From Phymatolithon calcareum (taxonomy: Eukaryota; Rhodophyta; Florideophyceae; Hapalidiales): a stretch of DNA of 64,000 nucleotides. The stretch spans positions 2,914,001-2,978,000 of the forward strand of contig OZ345352.1 of NCBI GenBank assembly GCA_977006965.1, in the 5' to 3' direction. Numbering within the stretch: the first letter of the stretch is position 1; every line of letters begins with the position of its first letter. The notes under the pieces were generated by a model. That model did not search any database. It was not told where the DNA came from and saw nothing but the letters and a program-made list of their open reading frames with translations. Shown piece after piece: positions 17,059-28,322 of the stretch. A program made the translations under genes and the position numbers.

Positions 17059-20000
17059 ATGGCTAACCGGAAGCTCGATGTCGAAGAGCCTGCATCAGAA
17101 GATGCATTAGTTACATCTTACTACATGCCCTTTCGGGCAAAATCCGCTGAGCAGATCCTGCGCCTTACGAAGTCTATCTTGCGGAATCCATCTGGGTCAA
17201 GCGTAATTCTACCCACAAGAACATGTGCTGAGGATGAAAAAGGAGAAGACAATCTGCCCGTGAAAGCATCGGTCCTATATGACGTATTTCGTCCCAAAGT
17301 ACATGCGCAAGGAGGCAAAAAAGGTGTCACGTTTTCCGCGTTTCGGGCCTGGGAGCTACCAAATATCGATTTGAGATTCTTTTCTTTCAGAGATGAATCG
17401 TTCCCGGTCGTTATTTCGGGATATAGCTACTCTCCAGATTGGAGCCCCAATCGCAAGTCAATTGACCTTCCGTTCGACCAAGATAATTGCGATGACGATG
17501 CCGTAACGTCTGCGAACGAAGATAAAGACGTGAAAGTGACTTCGAGAAGTAAGGATCCACCTAAAAAGAAAGCAAAAATAACGGCGGAAAACGAAGGGAC
17601 CTCGTTCCCCGCCGTTTGTCTTGCCCTTCTCAGGGGCATACTACAAGACCGGTCTCGAGCGTCAGATAAGAGCTCCATCCATGTGGTCAACTCGCGAGCG
17701 TCGGGAAAATGTGTGTCAGTTATTACCCTACCAGCAAATCGGAAGACTGCGCAGAATTCTGTCGGAGTTCTTGTGGAGCTCTGCAAACGACAAGTGTACG
17801 GAAGGGACAGAGCGGCTGTCGCTAGCTATTCACTTCCAATTGAATCGACAGGCTCCAGTGAGTTGACCGTAAAAACGCTTTGTTCCTGCTGGGAATATTC
17901 AAATTGCACATCTTGTCCTCATGTCGAAACCATCTCAAACCATCCAACATTAGGCGAGATGATAAACCGAATACTTTTGGAAGGTTTTTCATCTTATCTC
18001 GACGCGAACTCTCTGTCTATCAGCAATGTCGGACTGGGGGTTATTAGTGCACTGCCAGCAAGTATTGAATTCGACCAGAAGCCTTCCTACTGGATCACAT
18101 TCAATCTTGCCTTTTTCAATAAGCGACGGGGTCCCTTCGTACCTGTACTAGTTCGTGCTCAATCTCAAAAAAAGAGTCTTGCACTAGAGCAGCGTGTCCA
18201 GTGCCAGCAATGTCGTCGTGCTCAGCAAAAGCGGGGCCTCTGTGAACACGAGTCAGCAGTAATACATACTGCAAGGCGAGCAAATGACGATCGCAACGGT
18301 ATCGCAAACGGAGAAGCTGACGAGCCAGCTGAAATATTTACTGACACGACCGAGGATGAGGTTCTTGACCTCGGAGAAAAAGGATGTACAGACAACAAGT
18401 ATGTGTCAACAACTAGGCGCTCTCTTCTGCCTTGTCCTTCTGATGCGAAAGATGCCGTAGATCTTTCTCATACATTTTATGCCAGCAGAAAAAGCGGGCA
18501 AGATGTTGTCTTGCGTGATGTGTCCCCTGTTTGCAAGAAGTGCAAAACGACATTAAGCAATCGTGTACATTCGGCAAATGAGGCGCACTTGCATGCACCA
18601 TACGCAGAGTCAAGGAGGAAAGTCCAATTGCACAGTTTCACACATGGAACACTACAGGCTTATGTGGTTGACATGAGGTGCCTTCAGTGCAGTACTATCA
18701 ACTACTATGATGGTACGGATTCCGGTCTATTCTCTGCGACAGAAAGGTCTGTCTACAGCAGAGAGTTGCTCGACTTCTGGTTATATCACGTTGCGTGGCT
18801 GGACTCTACTTTTAGAGACTCCTATAATCTATCGCTGTTCACCAGCAGATTGCCCAGCATGACAAACGTACGGCTCGGATTTCCTTTGCAGATGAACAGA
18901 AGGGCTGCCAGCACATGTTTCTCTTCATTCGTGAAAACGATCAGTTCGCCTTCAGGGACAGATCTAACCAGTTTGTTTCGGTGCGACACGTGCGAGGACA
19001 AAAATGGACGAATGTCTGGTGTTGCACTAGATGGAACAGCAACTGGAATACTGGGAGAGCTTCCGCGATTTTTGAGGCCATCTATTGGTATTCCACTCAC
19101 AAAAAACTGCTCTCTCAAGCAGTATATTCTTCGCAATTCGAAGGTCAGGAACTTTATCAACTCGTTTTGCTATTGCGCACAGAGTGGAATCAAGACCGGA
19201 AAGTTCACAGTTGGCATTCCAAAACGGGGGAGGAACAGCGACTTAAATCCTGCCGAGCTTTTATTCTACGCAAGCGAGAACGAACATGCTTCCCGGTTGA
19301 TTCGACAGTTCATCGTTACTGCGTTCCGTACGTTTCCGATTAAGGAGCGGCACTCCATGCAACAGAGCGGCAGACAAGGTGTAAAGTCGAGCGATAAGTA
19401 CTCTGACGGAAAGAAAGCGACGGTGATTGACCATCTCAATTCTAGCTCTGAGACGGAAAGTGGAGACTCATCGGAGGAGATTAACATTACGTTTGTGGAC
19501 CTGACAGAGCCCAGAATTGACCTCGAGCTATATGAGCACAAGCTTCCCACGACATCCCTACGAATATGTGCTGTGGATTTTTTAAGATGCTTCGGAACTT
19601 CGTCAATTCCTGGTGGACTACTTTGCACTTCAGAAAGCATAAACTCAAGCAGAGGGCTTATTGCTAACTTGGTTTCATTTTCTGAATGTGCACACAGAGC
19701 GGAATATGGACGCCTGGAAAATGTGCTCCGGCCGTGTGAGGATTGTGCGCGGAATCTTGAAACTTTCGCCACAAGGATGCTTTCTCACAGCCCTGCCGCA
19801 GGTCGATTAGCCCATGCCATAGCGACACATGCGCATGATGCCCCGGAATCTTTGTGTCCGTATGGCATTTTAAGAGATCTGGCAATGTGTGTGGCTCTCG
19901 TAGTCGACCAGGCAGTAGACACGTACAAAGAGTTCGGTGAAGTGTTTTCGAGATGGGAAAGCGACACATGCAAAGAATTTAATGTAAGGTTTGGGGGAAG

Positions 20001-20715
20001 TTTGAGAGACGGTCCCCTGACCGGCATCTCGGATGGCTTTGAAGACACCGGCGATTTCTTCCCCGGCAGGCCGATTCAACGACCACGAGTACACTTTCTA
20101 AACGCGAATGCGCATCCGGAAGTGGCAAGGGACGAGTGTGCGAAAAGCTATAGGAACTCAATGTCCCACAGTCCTGGTCTTTTCACTGTACAATGCGTTT
20201 GTGATAATCCCAAGATTCTCGGCATTTCTGTCATGGACGCTTGCAAGAGTCTTTCTACAGCGACGAATGTCTTGCTAACTAGATTTCACCCGCTACCTCA
20301 GAATGTCTACTATGACAACGCCTGCAACTTGACGAGATCTATTACATTGCGTTTTCCTTGGGTTCTTAGACATGTCAGGCTTTGTTGTGACCGCTTCCAC
20401 TACCGTTCTCACAAGTGCGGCTCGCATTTTGATCCAGATAGCTACCCAACTCATGACCATCACCGAACATCGGGAGCCGAAGCCATCAACGCGCGTTGGG
20501 CTTCTTCGCGGGGTCATATCAGATTCCTCAAAGGTTCCAATCTAATGCCCTTCATACTGGCAAAGTCAGTGTACATTAACCTTCGAGCTTTGTACCGCAC
20601 CAGAACACGCTGCACAGATGTCGATGACGCAGATATTATCGCGTTTGGAAACGAGGCTCTCCACTGCAAATGCCGTCGTTGCCTAGCTTCTTCTTCTTCT
20701 TTGAACCAGGATTAG
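17059..20715 (+). CDS. KDZ (Kyakuja-Dileera-Zisupton) family transposase
   Basis: Predicted 1218-residue DDE transposase of a large eukaryotic DNA transposon. In order: an N-terminal region with an acidic/Lys-rich segment; a SWIM-type zinc finger (CSCWEYSNCTSCPH, near residue 275); a CxxC...CxH cluster (CQQC...GLCEHE, near 375); paired-Cys motifs (CKKCK, MRCLQC) before NYYDGTDSGLF; and the RNase H-like core. The probable catalytic set is Asp in VALDGTATG (about 656), Asp in VYYDNACN (about 1084) and Glu in TSGAEAINARW (about 1140), followed by HIRFLKGSNLMPF, which is characteristic of the family. The frame is uninterrupted from an ATG, so the protein may be functional. A Ulp1-like gene lies 2.7 kb downstream in the same direction, a pairing known in KDZ elements. 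Confidence 0.88.
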   Translation: MANRKLDVEEPASEDALVTSYYMPFRAKSAEQILRLTKSILRNPSGSSVILPTRTCAEDEKGEDNLPVKASVLYDVFRPKVHAQGGKKGVTFSAFRAWELPNIDLRFFSFRDESFPVVISGYSYSPDWSPNRKSIDLPFDQDNCDDDAVTSANEDKDVKVTSRSKDPPKKKAKITAENEGTSFPAVCLALLRGILQDRSRASDKSSIHVVNSRASGKCVSVITLPANRKTAQNSVGVLVELCKRQVYGRDRAAVASYSLPIESTGSSELTVKTLCSCWEYSNCTSCPHVETISNHPTLGEMINRILLEGFSSYLDANSLSISNVGLGVISALPASIEFDQKPSYWITFNLAFFNKRRGPFVPVLVRAQSQKKSLALEQRVQCQQCRRAQQKRGLCEHESAVIHTARRANDDRNGIANGEADEPAEIFTDTTEDEVLDLGEKGCTDNKYVSTTRRSLLPCPSDAKDAVDLSHTFYASRKSGQDVVLRDVSPVCKKCKTTLSNRVHSANEAHLHAPYAESRRKVQLHSFTHGTLQAYVVDMRCLQCSTINYYDGTDSGLFSATERSVYSRELLDFWLYHVAWLDSTFRDSYNLSLFTSRLPSMTNVRLGFPLQMNRRAASTCFSSFVKTISSPSGTDLTSLFRCDTCEDKNGRMSGVALDGTATGILGELPRFLRPSIGIPLTKNCSLKQYILRNSKVRNFINSFCYCAQSGIKTGKFTVGIPKRGRNSDLNPAELLFYASENEHASRLIRQFIVTAFRTFPIKERHSMQQSGRQGVKSSDKYSDGKKATVIDHLNSSSETESGDSSEEINITFVDLTEPRIDLELYEHKLPTTSLRICAVDFLRCFGTSSIPGGLLCTSESINSSRGLIANLVSFSECAHRAEYGRLENVLRPCEDCARNLETFATRMLSHSPAAGRLAHAIATHAHDAPESLCPYGILRDLAMCVALVVDQAVDTYKEFGEVFSRWESDTCKEFNVRFGGSLRDGPLTGISDGFEDTGDFFPGRPIQRPRVHFLNANAHPEVARDECAKSYRNSMSHSPGLFTVQCVCDNPKILGISVMDACKSLSTATNVLLTRFHPLPQNVYYDNACNLTRSITLRFPWVLRHVRLCCDRFHYRSHKCGSHFDPDSYPTHDHHRTSGAEAINARWASSRGHIRFLKGSNLMPFILAKSVYINLRALYRTRTRCTDVDDADIIAFGNEALHCKCRRCLASSSSLNQD

Positions 20716-23395
20716 GAATACTAAGCCCCAAAAATACCATACAACTCGCCCATTTTCCTGATGCGTAAAGCTCCCTAATTGAATTCTCAATCACTTGTGC
20801 ATTGTATTGAAGCTCCTGTGTACCTGTATGTTAAAAATAAGAGAGAGTTAGTGGAGTCCTTTTGCCGTGTAAGAAGCCCATAGCGAGAGACGCAGTGCTA
20901 ACGTACTTTCTCACAGGAGATTCCATTATTTCGCGAACGAATGGGTTTTAAAGCCTTCAATAATCATTTTCACATTGCCACTGGGAGTTGTCCTTCCCAG
21001 TGCCCTGCTAAGCAAGAAAAACAAATTACTGAAAAATAGACGAACAGCAGCCGAATCGCAATAGAAGGACTCGACGAACACTCGGTATGCAACAGTCGAG
21101 ACGTTTAGAAACTCTGTACGGGATGTCAACCGTGCGGCGCTGTTTGCGGGGCCTGATCTCGTAAATTCGGCTTCGGCAACGCCTGGGAATCTGAGGTGCG
21201 GGTAGGGACGACGAGTGTGAAATGGGTATGCTACACCTCGGTGCTTCTCGCAGTGAATAGTGCACATCTGGTCCCTGAGCCGTGTAAACGGCGTGTTCAG
21301 GATTGAAAATGGTTTCATTTCTTTTGATTTAATGAAAAAAGCGCCGTAGAAGCTATCTCCTTCTTCCTTGTACTTCAGAAAGCGCTGTTTTCCTTGTCAA
21401 ATTGAAACCGAATCATGTACTATTCGCGATATGAAGCTGCAGTAAGAAAACTCATACAAATTTAAAAGAATCTATATTACACTCAGTATCAGCATGTGCT
21501 TACAAAAATAGATATATGCATTAGTGCATTCCTTCAAGGGCGAGGTCACAATACCCGGAATGATCTTGGGGGGCGAATTGTCAATCTAGAGTAGTATTCA
21601 GCTCTCGAAGAAGAGACATGATATCTTCACGGCTAACAGATGCTCCCATATGGGCATAAACTCTTCTCAAAAACTCGCGCATGTTGGGATTTTTCATCGA
21701 AAGTCAGAAATGTTTTAGGATCCTTGGGTTTCTTTGGTTTCTCTGTATACAACGAGCACCTTCTAAAAACTATAGAACTCTCACTAATCGACCCTAGCAT
21801 GTTTTTTGAGTGTTTGATGTCGTTCCTGATTGGATACACAGAAATGAAGATCTCAACTTTGACAAGAAATAAGTATATCCTGAAGTGTGTGAATGACTGA
21901 AAACATATCCCCTTGAACAAATCTACTACCACCGTAACAGAAAAATCTAAAAAACTGTGCCCAGGACTGACTGCAGCATGCATGCTACCATCAATTTCAG
22001 TAGCCCTCTATTTGAACCGGAGATTAAGGACGAATGATTTGAGTGAAACGTAGATAATTCGAAGACAAATTGCGTTAGACTTCATCCCTTTGAATCTACC
22101 GACTACAAAACTAGGCTTAAGTGTCTGAATCTTCAATTTTTAGTTTTCAAACTATTGTAAAGATATATACTCAATAGGTGTCTTCAGCGTGTTCATACTG
22201 GCCGTCAATCTGAAATAATGTATCTTCTTCGCGTCATACGAGCTACATTCTGATGGCATCATTATCCTGAGTCTCAAAGTGTTGACAAGTATTACGGAGA
22301 CTCGAAAACGGGTGATCCAGATCATAGAGTTTGCAAGAGACAGTTTTTAAATAACTGTCTGCCAGAGGGATTAAAACAGCAACCAAAATATCTTTGCAAC
22401 TATCGTACTACAAATACAAAGCTAGTCTACAACGCGTTCTCTCAGTTCAATTTTGCAAGTAATAATAGCTTCAAGGTTTGCCTTTGTGCATATATCTCTT
22501 AGATGGACAATTGCATGCAATCAAATTGAATTCATATGTGACCTGGGCTCGCGATTTAACACGTTTTCTTAAAGAAAAATCCATAAACACATTTTGCACG
22601 GATAAACGCTCTGACGACGCTTCAACCCGCTCCACAAACCTTACACTGCAGATAACGAAACAATTCGGTACACCACTAATATCCAGATATCATTATATTT
22701 TTCCAGCCCAGCGACAATATCGTGGTTAGAAATGCGGCGCACTCGATACGAGAACGTCTTGCAGCGGGAAAGACGGGATCTTTTCTCTCCTCCGAGAACA
22801 TTGGCGAAGCAGGTGCAATCTTTCAATTCCTCAAAGCGGACGATCACGATTATTTCAATAGATTTGAGTATTCCCAAAGATAAAGAGAACAAAGGCAACT
22901 TCAGCTCGAAATTTTGGGTATTGGTCATATTTGCCGAGGTTCCAGCTCCAGCACTTAACATTTCTCTAACATCTGGAAACGCCAAATGCTTCATAGCATC
23001 CTTCTCGACAATAAGCAGCTCAGAAGGATGCTGCGGAACAATAGATGTGGCCTTATTTCATTGGTAGGTGTCCCTTCCGCTTGAGATCAGGGTCAGTCTT
23101 GGATTGATACCTTCGAGCCGTGCGGTCACTCCAAAGAGGCTGATACTCATGAAAAGCGCCAAGCCTTCTGATAAATGTTAGATATCCAAATTTAATTCTC
23201 AGATCAGAACTTTTTCAAAAATGAGATCGAACGAGTGACCTATTGGTCCATTTTCTAGATTCTTTTAAAAAACCCTCACATTCCTTGAGTTTACAATCAC
23301 ATTATGCGAGCTAGTCGTCAGATCTCTACTGTTTGACATCAGAAGACATCCTCTTCTTTCTCTTCATCGATCCACCAATCTTTTTTCTGAATATC
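20716..23395. other. Spacer inside the KDZ block
   Basis: About 2.7 kb of mostly AT-rich DNA between transposase and protease genes. Small open frames exist, including 20926-21318 (-), 21633-21983 (-), 22641-22994 (-) and 22732-23067 (+). None has a recognisable domain. The 130-codon frame at 20926-21318 (MKPFSILNTPFTRLRDQM) is the best candidate for an accessory protein, at low confidence. Confidence 0.4.
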
Positions 23396-25276
23396 ATGGA
23401 GCAAGAAATGGAAGAACCAGATGAAGAAGCCGAGCGTTTTGCATCTAGTATCGATCTCGATGATGTATCAGAGCTGACAAAGCGATGCGCCGGTATCTTT
23501 CCTCCTGATTCTGCACGTGCCGAAAGTGTCCGAATCTCAGGAACAATGTTGCAAAGCTCATGCTCGCAATATGAAGAGCTCCAAGCATCCAGGAAAGAGC
23601 TCAAAGAGGCCCAAGAAGCATGCCAGAAGCTCCAAATTGCGCTAGGCTCCACTTCATTGGTTCACTTACTGATTGAAGCAAAGCCCCGTACAATGGTTCC
23701 GCAAATGGTTGAACGGGTGCAGCTGTGCAGTGGTCCAAGTAAGCAGTTGGGTGTTGTCATCCTAAGTTTGTTCTTTTCCAGCTTTCTCTACGGACTGCAA
23801 GATCACGTAGAAGGATCAGATCGGCTCGCTCGATCGATATCGGATGCTTGCTCTCATGCTGGTCGAATGTCTTCATCAAAAGCTGTCCCTCCACCTATCG
23901 ATAGATCTGAACCGGTAGAAGTACCTGTGCAAATACCTCATACTGGCGAATTTCCAGAATCGCTTCCGTTGTGGTTTCACGGTAAGCGACGTGCTGAAAG
24001 CTGGATAGAGGAGAGTATTTCCCTCCCAGATGAGCAGATCATCGTGTGCGACACACTGTTAACTCAAAGACTGGATCTTCTTTCGGGCAACCGTCTCGGT
24101 CTCGCGTACAGCACATTCTTCAATGCTCTGCATCAGTACGCAAGAGATGTCAAGCGCATGATATCAGGCTCGATGTGCTATGCGAGCTGGACTCCGGCCT
24201 GGCTGCGACGAAGTAAGACTACAGTATTCAGACGCGGAAAAGATCCTTCCACCTTTGCGTTATTCATTGGCGGTGTCCTACCGAACGTGAGGGTTGCCAA
24301 GCATCTTCCGGGGCGAGCACTGGCACGAGCTGTATTGGCGGAGTGGCTCGTGCGTGAGCCCGGGTCCCGTAAGTTGCTTCTGAGCTGCATGAGAAAGGCT
24401 GGCTTTGATGTTTGTGGCGAATACGTCGACCTTGTCATCAGTAACAAGCATACTAAGTCAAACATACCGGAGAAAAGAATCATCTCAGAACTGTATCATT
24501 CTACCCAAAAAACAGCCCCAGAAGACGTGTACGTAACGTCAGTGAGTCCCATTCGTAAAAGAATAAGAGATCTCGAGCCTCGCTCATGGTCAGGAAAATA
24601 TGATCACGAGTCTCACCCTGCAAAGTACGATACTGAAGATGAATCCGACTCTGAAGTAACAGATGAGCCGAGTCGGAAGGTAACTTGCATCGAAGGAGTT
24701 CTAATCTTCAAGGCGTGCATAAGAACGCTTCGTGATGGCCATTGGTTAAACGACAACATTATCAACGGCTGCACAATGATGCTTAAGAATGAGTCCTTCC
24801 TGTTTATTAATTGTTTTCTTTTCGTCATTCTTTCGAGGGACGGGCGCCTTGCGTTTGAACATATCTCTAGGTGGGTACAGGCCGATGAACTCGAGGAGTG
24901 CGAAATGGTGTTAATTCCCATGTGTCAAGCAAAGCATTGGTACCTTGTCGTGCTTCACAAGGAAACTGCTTCGATTCAGGTTTACAATTCAAAGACCGGC
25001 TATGGAGACTACGCGCACTTGACAAAGCTACTGGCTGCCTGGGCGTCATATCTGAAATCCAAACTGGGGCTTGAAAAATGGCCGGAGAAATGGCGTGTGA
25101 AATCTGAAGAAGAAAAAGGTCCACAGCAAATCGGTGGTGACGATTGCGGACCCTTTGTGTGCGCAACTGCATACTATCTCTCAAAAAAGATGCCCCTCTC
25201 ATTTGGTCCGTCCGACATGCAAAAGATTAGGCGTAAAATTAAGAAGAGCATTCTTGTTAAGAAACTTATTCTTTGA
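23396..25276 (+). CDS. Ulp1/SENP-like C48 cysteine protease, transposon-borne
   Basis: Predicted 626 residues from the ATG at 23396 (MEQEMEEPDEEAERF); the frame upstream has no ATG. The N-terminal ~400 residues are unrecognised: an acidic start, a coiled segment (YEELQASRKELKEAQEACQK) and a globular region. An acidic/Ser linker leads to a C-terminal Ulp1 fold: LRDGHWLNDNIING (substrate-binding strand), the catalytic His in KHWYLVVLH, YNSKTG at the usual acidic position (Asp replaced by Asn), the oxyanion Gln in QQIGGDDCG, and the nucleophile in DCGPFVC. Such proteases cleave SUMO or related tags. In KDZ and other large DNA transposons they are accessory proteins that may modify the host SUMO state. 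No introns are needed. Confidence 0.8.
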   Translation: MEQEMEEPDEEAERFASSIDLDDVSELTKRCAGIFPPDSARAESVRISGTMLQSSCSQYEELQASRKELKEAQEACQKLQIALGSTSLVHLLIEAKPRTMVPQMVERVQLCSGPSKQLGVVILSLFFSSFLYGLQDHVEGSDRLARSISDACSHAGRMSSSKAVPPPIDRSEPVEVPVQIPHTGEFPESLPLWFHGKRRAESWIEESISLPDEQIIVCDTLLTQRLDLLSGNRLGLAYSTFFNALHQYARDVKRMISGSMCYASWTPAWLRRSKTTVFRRGKDPSTFALFIGGVLPNVRVAKHLPGRALARAVLAEWLVREPGSRKLLLSCMRKAGFDVCGEYVDLVISNKHTKSNIPEKRIISELYHSTQKTAPEDVYVTSVSPIRKRIRDLEPRSWSGKYDHESHPAKYDTEDESDSEVTDEPSRKVTCIEGVLIFKACIRTLRDGHWLNDNIINGCTMMLKNESFLFINCFLFVILSRDGRLAFEHISRWVQADELEECEMVLIPMCQAKHWYLVVLHKETASIQVYNSKTGYGDYAHLTKLLAAWASYLKSKLGLEKWPEKWRVKSEEEKGPQQIGGDDCGPFVCATAYYLSKKMPLSFGPSDMQKIRRKIKKSILVKKLIL

Positions 25277-26723
25277 CTGCACGAAATAAATGATATGTCT
25301 CTTTGCCCAACTTGTAGAATAAAAAAGTAGAATGGAGTATCAGAGATAAGCACATTCCTCCATAGAGTTTAGTCCCGAGAGCTTGAATTTAAAACGTACC
25401 CGTCATCTGAATATTTCTCTTATTGACGGCGTTTGCTTTTCAATAAACAGATTGGTAACTGCAGCGCTTCTTTTCACTGCATTTGGTCGCATAGTGCAAA
25501 TTCGAGAGTCAAGGAGGGTTGAAACGTTTCAATCGTTGAAGAAAAGTTACGATCTCTCCAAATTTTTTCTCGGAACGCTTTAGAGATTCTCGGCGAAAAG
25601 CTAGAAAAATCGCTCATCCTCCATTGAGCGGGGTAAAAAAGAGGCGCAATTACGAAGTTGTCTTCAGTATAGTCTCCCGATCTCATTTCTTCGAAGCTCA
25701 CCATCGGCCCTTGACTCTCACTGTATGCAGCACAAGTCCGCTCATCGGTAAAAAAACGCAGAAATGCGTCACATTCTGTGCAGAACCTTGTTAGTTAGAA
25801 TATTGGAAAACAGAAAGGTCCAAAAAGTATTGTTTTGATGCTCACCCAATCTTACATTTGCGCATGTGTCAATTAGGTCCAGATGACGCGTCAACCTTGC
25901 GCACTGACTCTATGCTGCTTCAAAGCGCTCTCTCAGTAGCGTCCGTCGTTTAGTGAGTAAGAATTGAGTGAGATTGCGCTGCGCCCAATGCCGTGTGCAA
26001 TGGGCAAGTCAGTCACTGTGCCAGCACCGAGGAGGAAATTGTCTGCGGCCGAAGCATGTGGATGATACGAGCCGGGGAGTAGATAGCTCGCGGCTGTGAA
26101 TCACTGTTATTATAACAGGATTAAGGATCTAATTTTTGATTCATTGGAATCAGCGAAACTAGATTTTATATATTCGAGAAAGCCAAGTTTTCAATAAGCT
26201 TCTTGCTAGAGCCGATATCATTCGTGAGAAAGCTGTACGGGCGACAATTTCATGAAACATTTTGCAAAATTTGAACAATTCAGTTCCATTTCAATCAGAA
26301 ACTGATGGCTAACACTGCTTTACAATCGATATTGATTGATCACGGACTGTAGGGGCACTGGACCCCGAGGGGTCCATGGACAGAAAACTGTGAATCGATC
26401 CTCGTGCGCTTCACCAAGGTTCATATTTTCACGCCTTGTGATTGGCTTTCCTCTGATAATTCCACTCATGTCTTGAAGATTCCACCGCACAGTGCCTTCC
26501 CGTCAGGACTCATACACTAGTTTTAAAATAATATACAAAATTCTGCAATGCAAATCCCTTTCTTGCTTTCCTTGTAGATGCAAAAGTTGCCTCGCCCTTA
26601 CCCCGGATTCGAGTGATCGTCAAGGGAAAACCCCAGGAGGGTTCTACCCTCACAAGCGCAAAACGCTATGGCGTCAGAAAGTGGTATGGGGGCCACGGAT
26701 GACCATGGAGGTCGAGATCTTCC
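25277..26723. other. KDZ downstream DNA and LINE-B leader
   Basis: About 1.4 kb without a convincing gene. It includes CCCCGAGGGGTCCATGGACA near 26369. The right end of the KDZ block must lie here. The LINE-B leader resumes before 26724, with CCTCGCCCTT at 26590-26599 as a possible duplication. I see no inverted repeat matching the left side. Confidence 0.35.
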
Positions 26724-28322
26724 ATGGGTGACACAGGAGAATCGCAGATCGAGACGCCGGGCCGGGCGAGTCGAAACTCGACGGCGGAGATTGAAAATAC
26801 TCAAAATAATAACCAAAATTTGAGATATGAGAATTCTCAAGTGCGGACCGCCAGTCCGCAGACACGAGCTCTTGATACCGGCAAAAAGAAAGGAGCAGGA
26901 GCTAAGGCAGGAGAAGCTGAAGATATCGGGGACGCTCCACGAGATGGAAATCAGCCAGCCACCGTGAAAGACAATCCAACTCGGCAAATGTTTCCCTCGA
27001 TTAGGACCATAGTCCCTTGCTTTGGGTGTGAACAGAGGGGAACATTGAGCATGACGGGAGGGTACGGCACGGTTCCTCTGATGCTTAAATGCGGCAAATG
27101 CCCTTCGAGGAAGAACGGAAAAGACGTTTCGTCCTTTGTTGACGAGATGGCCGCGGCCATTCAAGGCGGAGCAAATAGTGCCAGCACGAGAAGAGTTCCT
27201 GTGACCCCTAGGGAGGCGGCAGGATCCCAGCTAGAGGCTACCGTAATGGAGCCATTGAGGCCGCAGATAAATTCTAGAGATTACGACTCTCTTTCAAAGA
27301 GGTTAGAAGAGCTTGAAAGGAAACACATGGACACCGTAAATCGGGTGACCATACTCGAAGCAGAAGTGGCTACCCTCAAAGAAGAAAACAGGAGTTTGAA
27401 GGAACGCAGTCAGCCAGAGATGACAGCCGATGCGAATGCGGGACCGACACGGGACAACCCATCTGAAGAAGAATTTCCCAGTTTAACGGACGCGACAGAG
27501 CAGGCTATTGCAAGGCCGACGTACCTGAAGGCTGCACGAGGAGCAGAGAGTAATCCTAAGGTCTCCGATGAAGATAGACCGAAATTGGTTGCATTCACGG
27601 AACGAATGGGGCCAATGATGAGAACCCACAAGAGACCGTTGGTGGAATCTCTGTACTTTAAGAACCTCCCGAAAACAGACCGGGCGTACATTGAGGAAGC
27701 TGTGCGGGACCTGCTAGCAAATAGGCGCCTCTTGCACGTCTCCTTCATTGGAAACTCAGTAATGGAGCTCCTTGTTGAGAAAGTGGATTCAACGCACATC
27801 ATCAGTCTCTGTCGCTCAGGGAACATGATTCACATGCCACGGTTCAGCGCATTTGAGAACGCGCTGAGCACACGCAACACAGTAAACGCTCGCGAAGCCC
27901 AGAAAAGAAACATGGGGAAGGTACGGGGAAGAGCGAGATACTGTGCGGCAAAGGCAGACAATATTGTTGCGCGAGATTGGTACCAAGGAATGGCGAAAGC
28001 TGCCAACAGAAGATTCTTCGACCTTTGTGTTGAGAGCGCAGTGACCGCAGAGAGGCGAAACCTGGTGTCACCAGATTTTCGTCCGGAACAGTGCAATGCG
28101 ACAGGGAACACAGATACTACTGACAGAGAGACGAATGATGTCCCACCTGGCTTACAAACAGAAGTTAATCCAGGAGCAGCTGAAATCGCCATCCCAGAAG
28201 CGGCCGAAATAGCTGCGCAAGGGGCAGTAGAAGACTCGAACCACAATTCCGAAGTTCCAAATGATACGACATCAGACGCTCTTGCGGGTCCCCAAGAGCC
28301 AACCACGAAGAATGCTATTTAA
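26724..28322 (+). CDS. LINE-B ORF1: zinc-ribbon, coiled-coil, RRM-like protein
   Basis: Predicted 532 residues from the ATG after an in-frame TGA at 26699. Disordered N-terminus; zinc ribbon CFGC-x18-CGKC (about residues 100-125) matching LINE-A ORF1; coiled coil LEELERKHMDTVNRVTILEA continuing to about residue 230; RRM-like region (VESLYFKNLPKTDR...LLHVSFIGNSVMELLV, about 305-350); and an Arg/Ala-rich segment. The tail is acidic and Thr/Pro/Glu-rich. The stop TAA at 28320-28322 overlaps the ORF2 start codon (ATG 28312), a layout suited to termination-reinitiation. There is no PHD finger, unlike LINE-A. It is intact in this copy although ORF2 is broken. Confidence 0.85.
   Translation: MGDTGESQIETPGRASRNSTAEIENTQNNNQNLRYENSQVRTASPQTRALDTGKKKGAGAKAGEAEDIGDAPRDGNQPATVKDNPTRQMFPSIRTIVPCFGCEQRGTLSMTGGYGTVPLMLKCGKCPSRKNGKDVSSFVDEMAAAIQGGANSASTRRVPVTPREAAGSQLEATVMEPLRPQINSRDYDSLSKRLEELERKHMDTVNRVTILEAEVATLKEENRSLKERSQPEMTADANAGPTRDNPSEEEFPSLTDATEQAIARPTYLKAARGAESNPKVSDEDRPKLVAFTERMGPMMRTHKRPLVESLYFKNLPKTDRAYIEEAVRDLLANRRLLHVSFIGNSVMELLVEKVDSTHIISLCRSGNMIHMPRFSAFENALSTRNTVNAREAQKRNMGKVRGRARYCAAKADNIVARDWYQGMAKAANRRFFDLCVESAVTAERRNLVSPDFRPEQCNATGNTDTTDRETNDVPPGLQTEVNPGAAEIAIPEAAEIAAQGAVEDSNHNSEVPNDTTSDALAGPQEPTTKNAI

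Noticed and set aside
16834-26599. CCTCGCCCTT at both sides taken as proof of the KDZ transposon ends
   Set aside because: A 10-bp match between two ~500-bp flanks is not improbable by chance and no terminal inverted repeats adjoin it. Kept only as a possibility.
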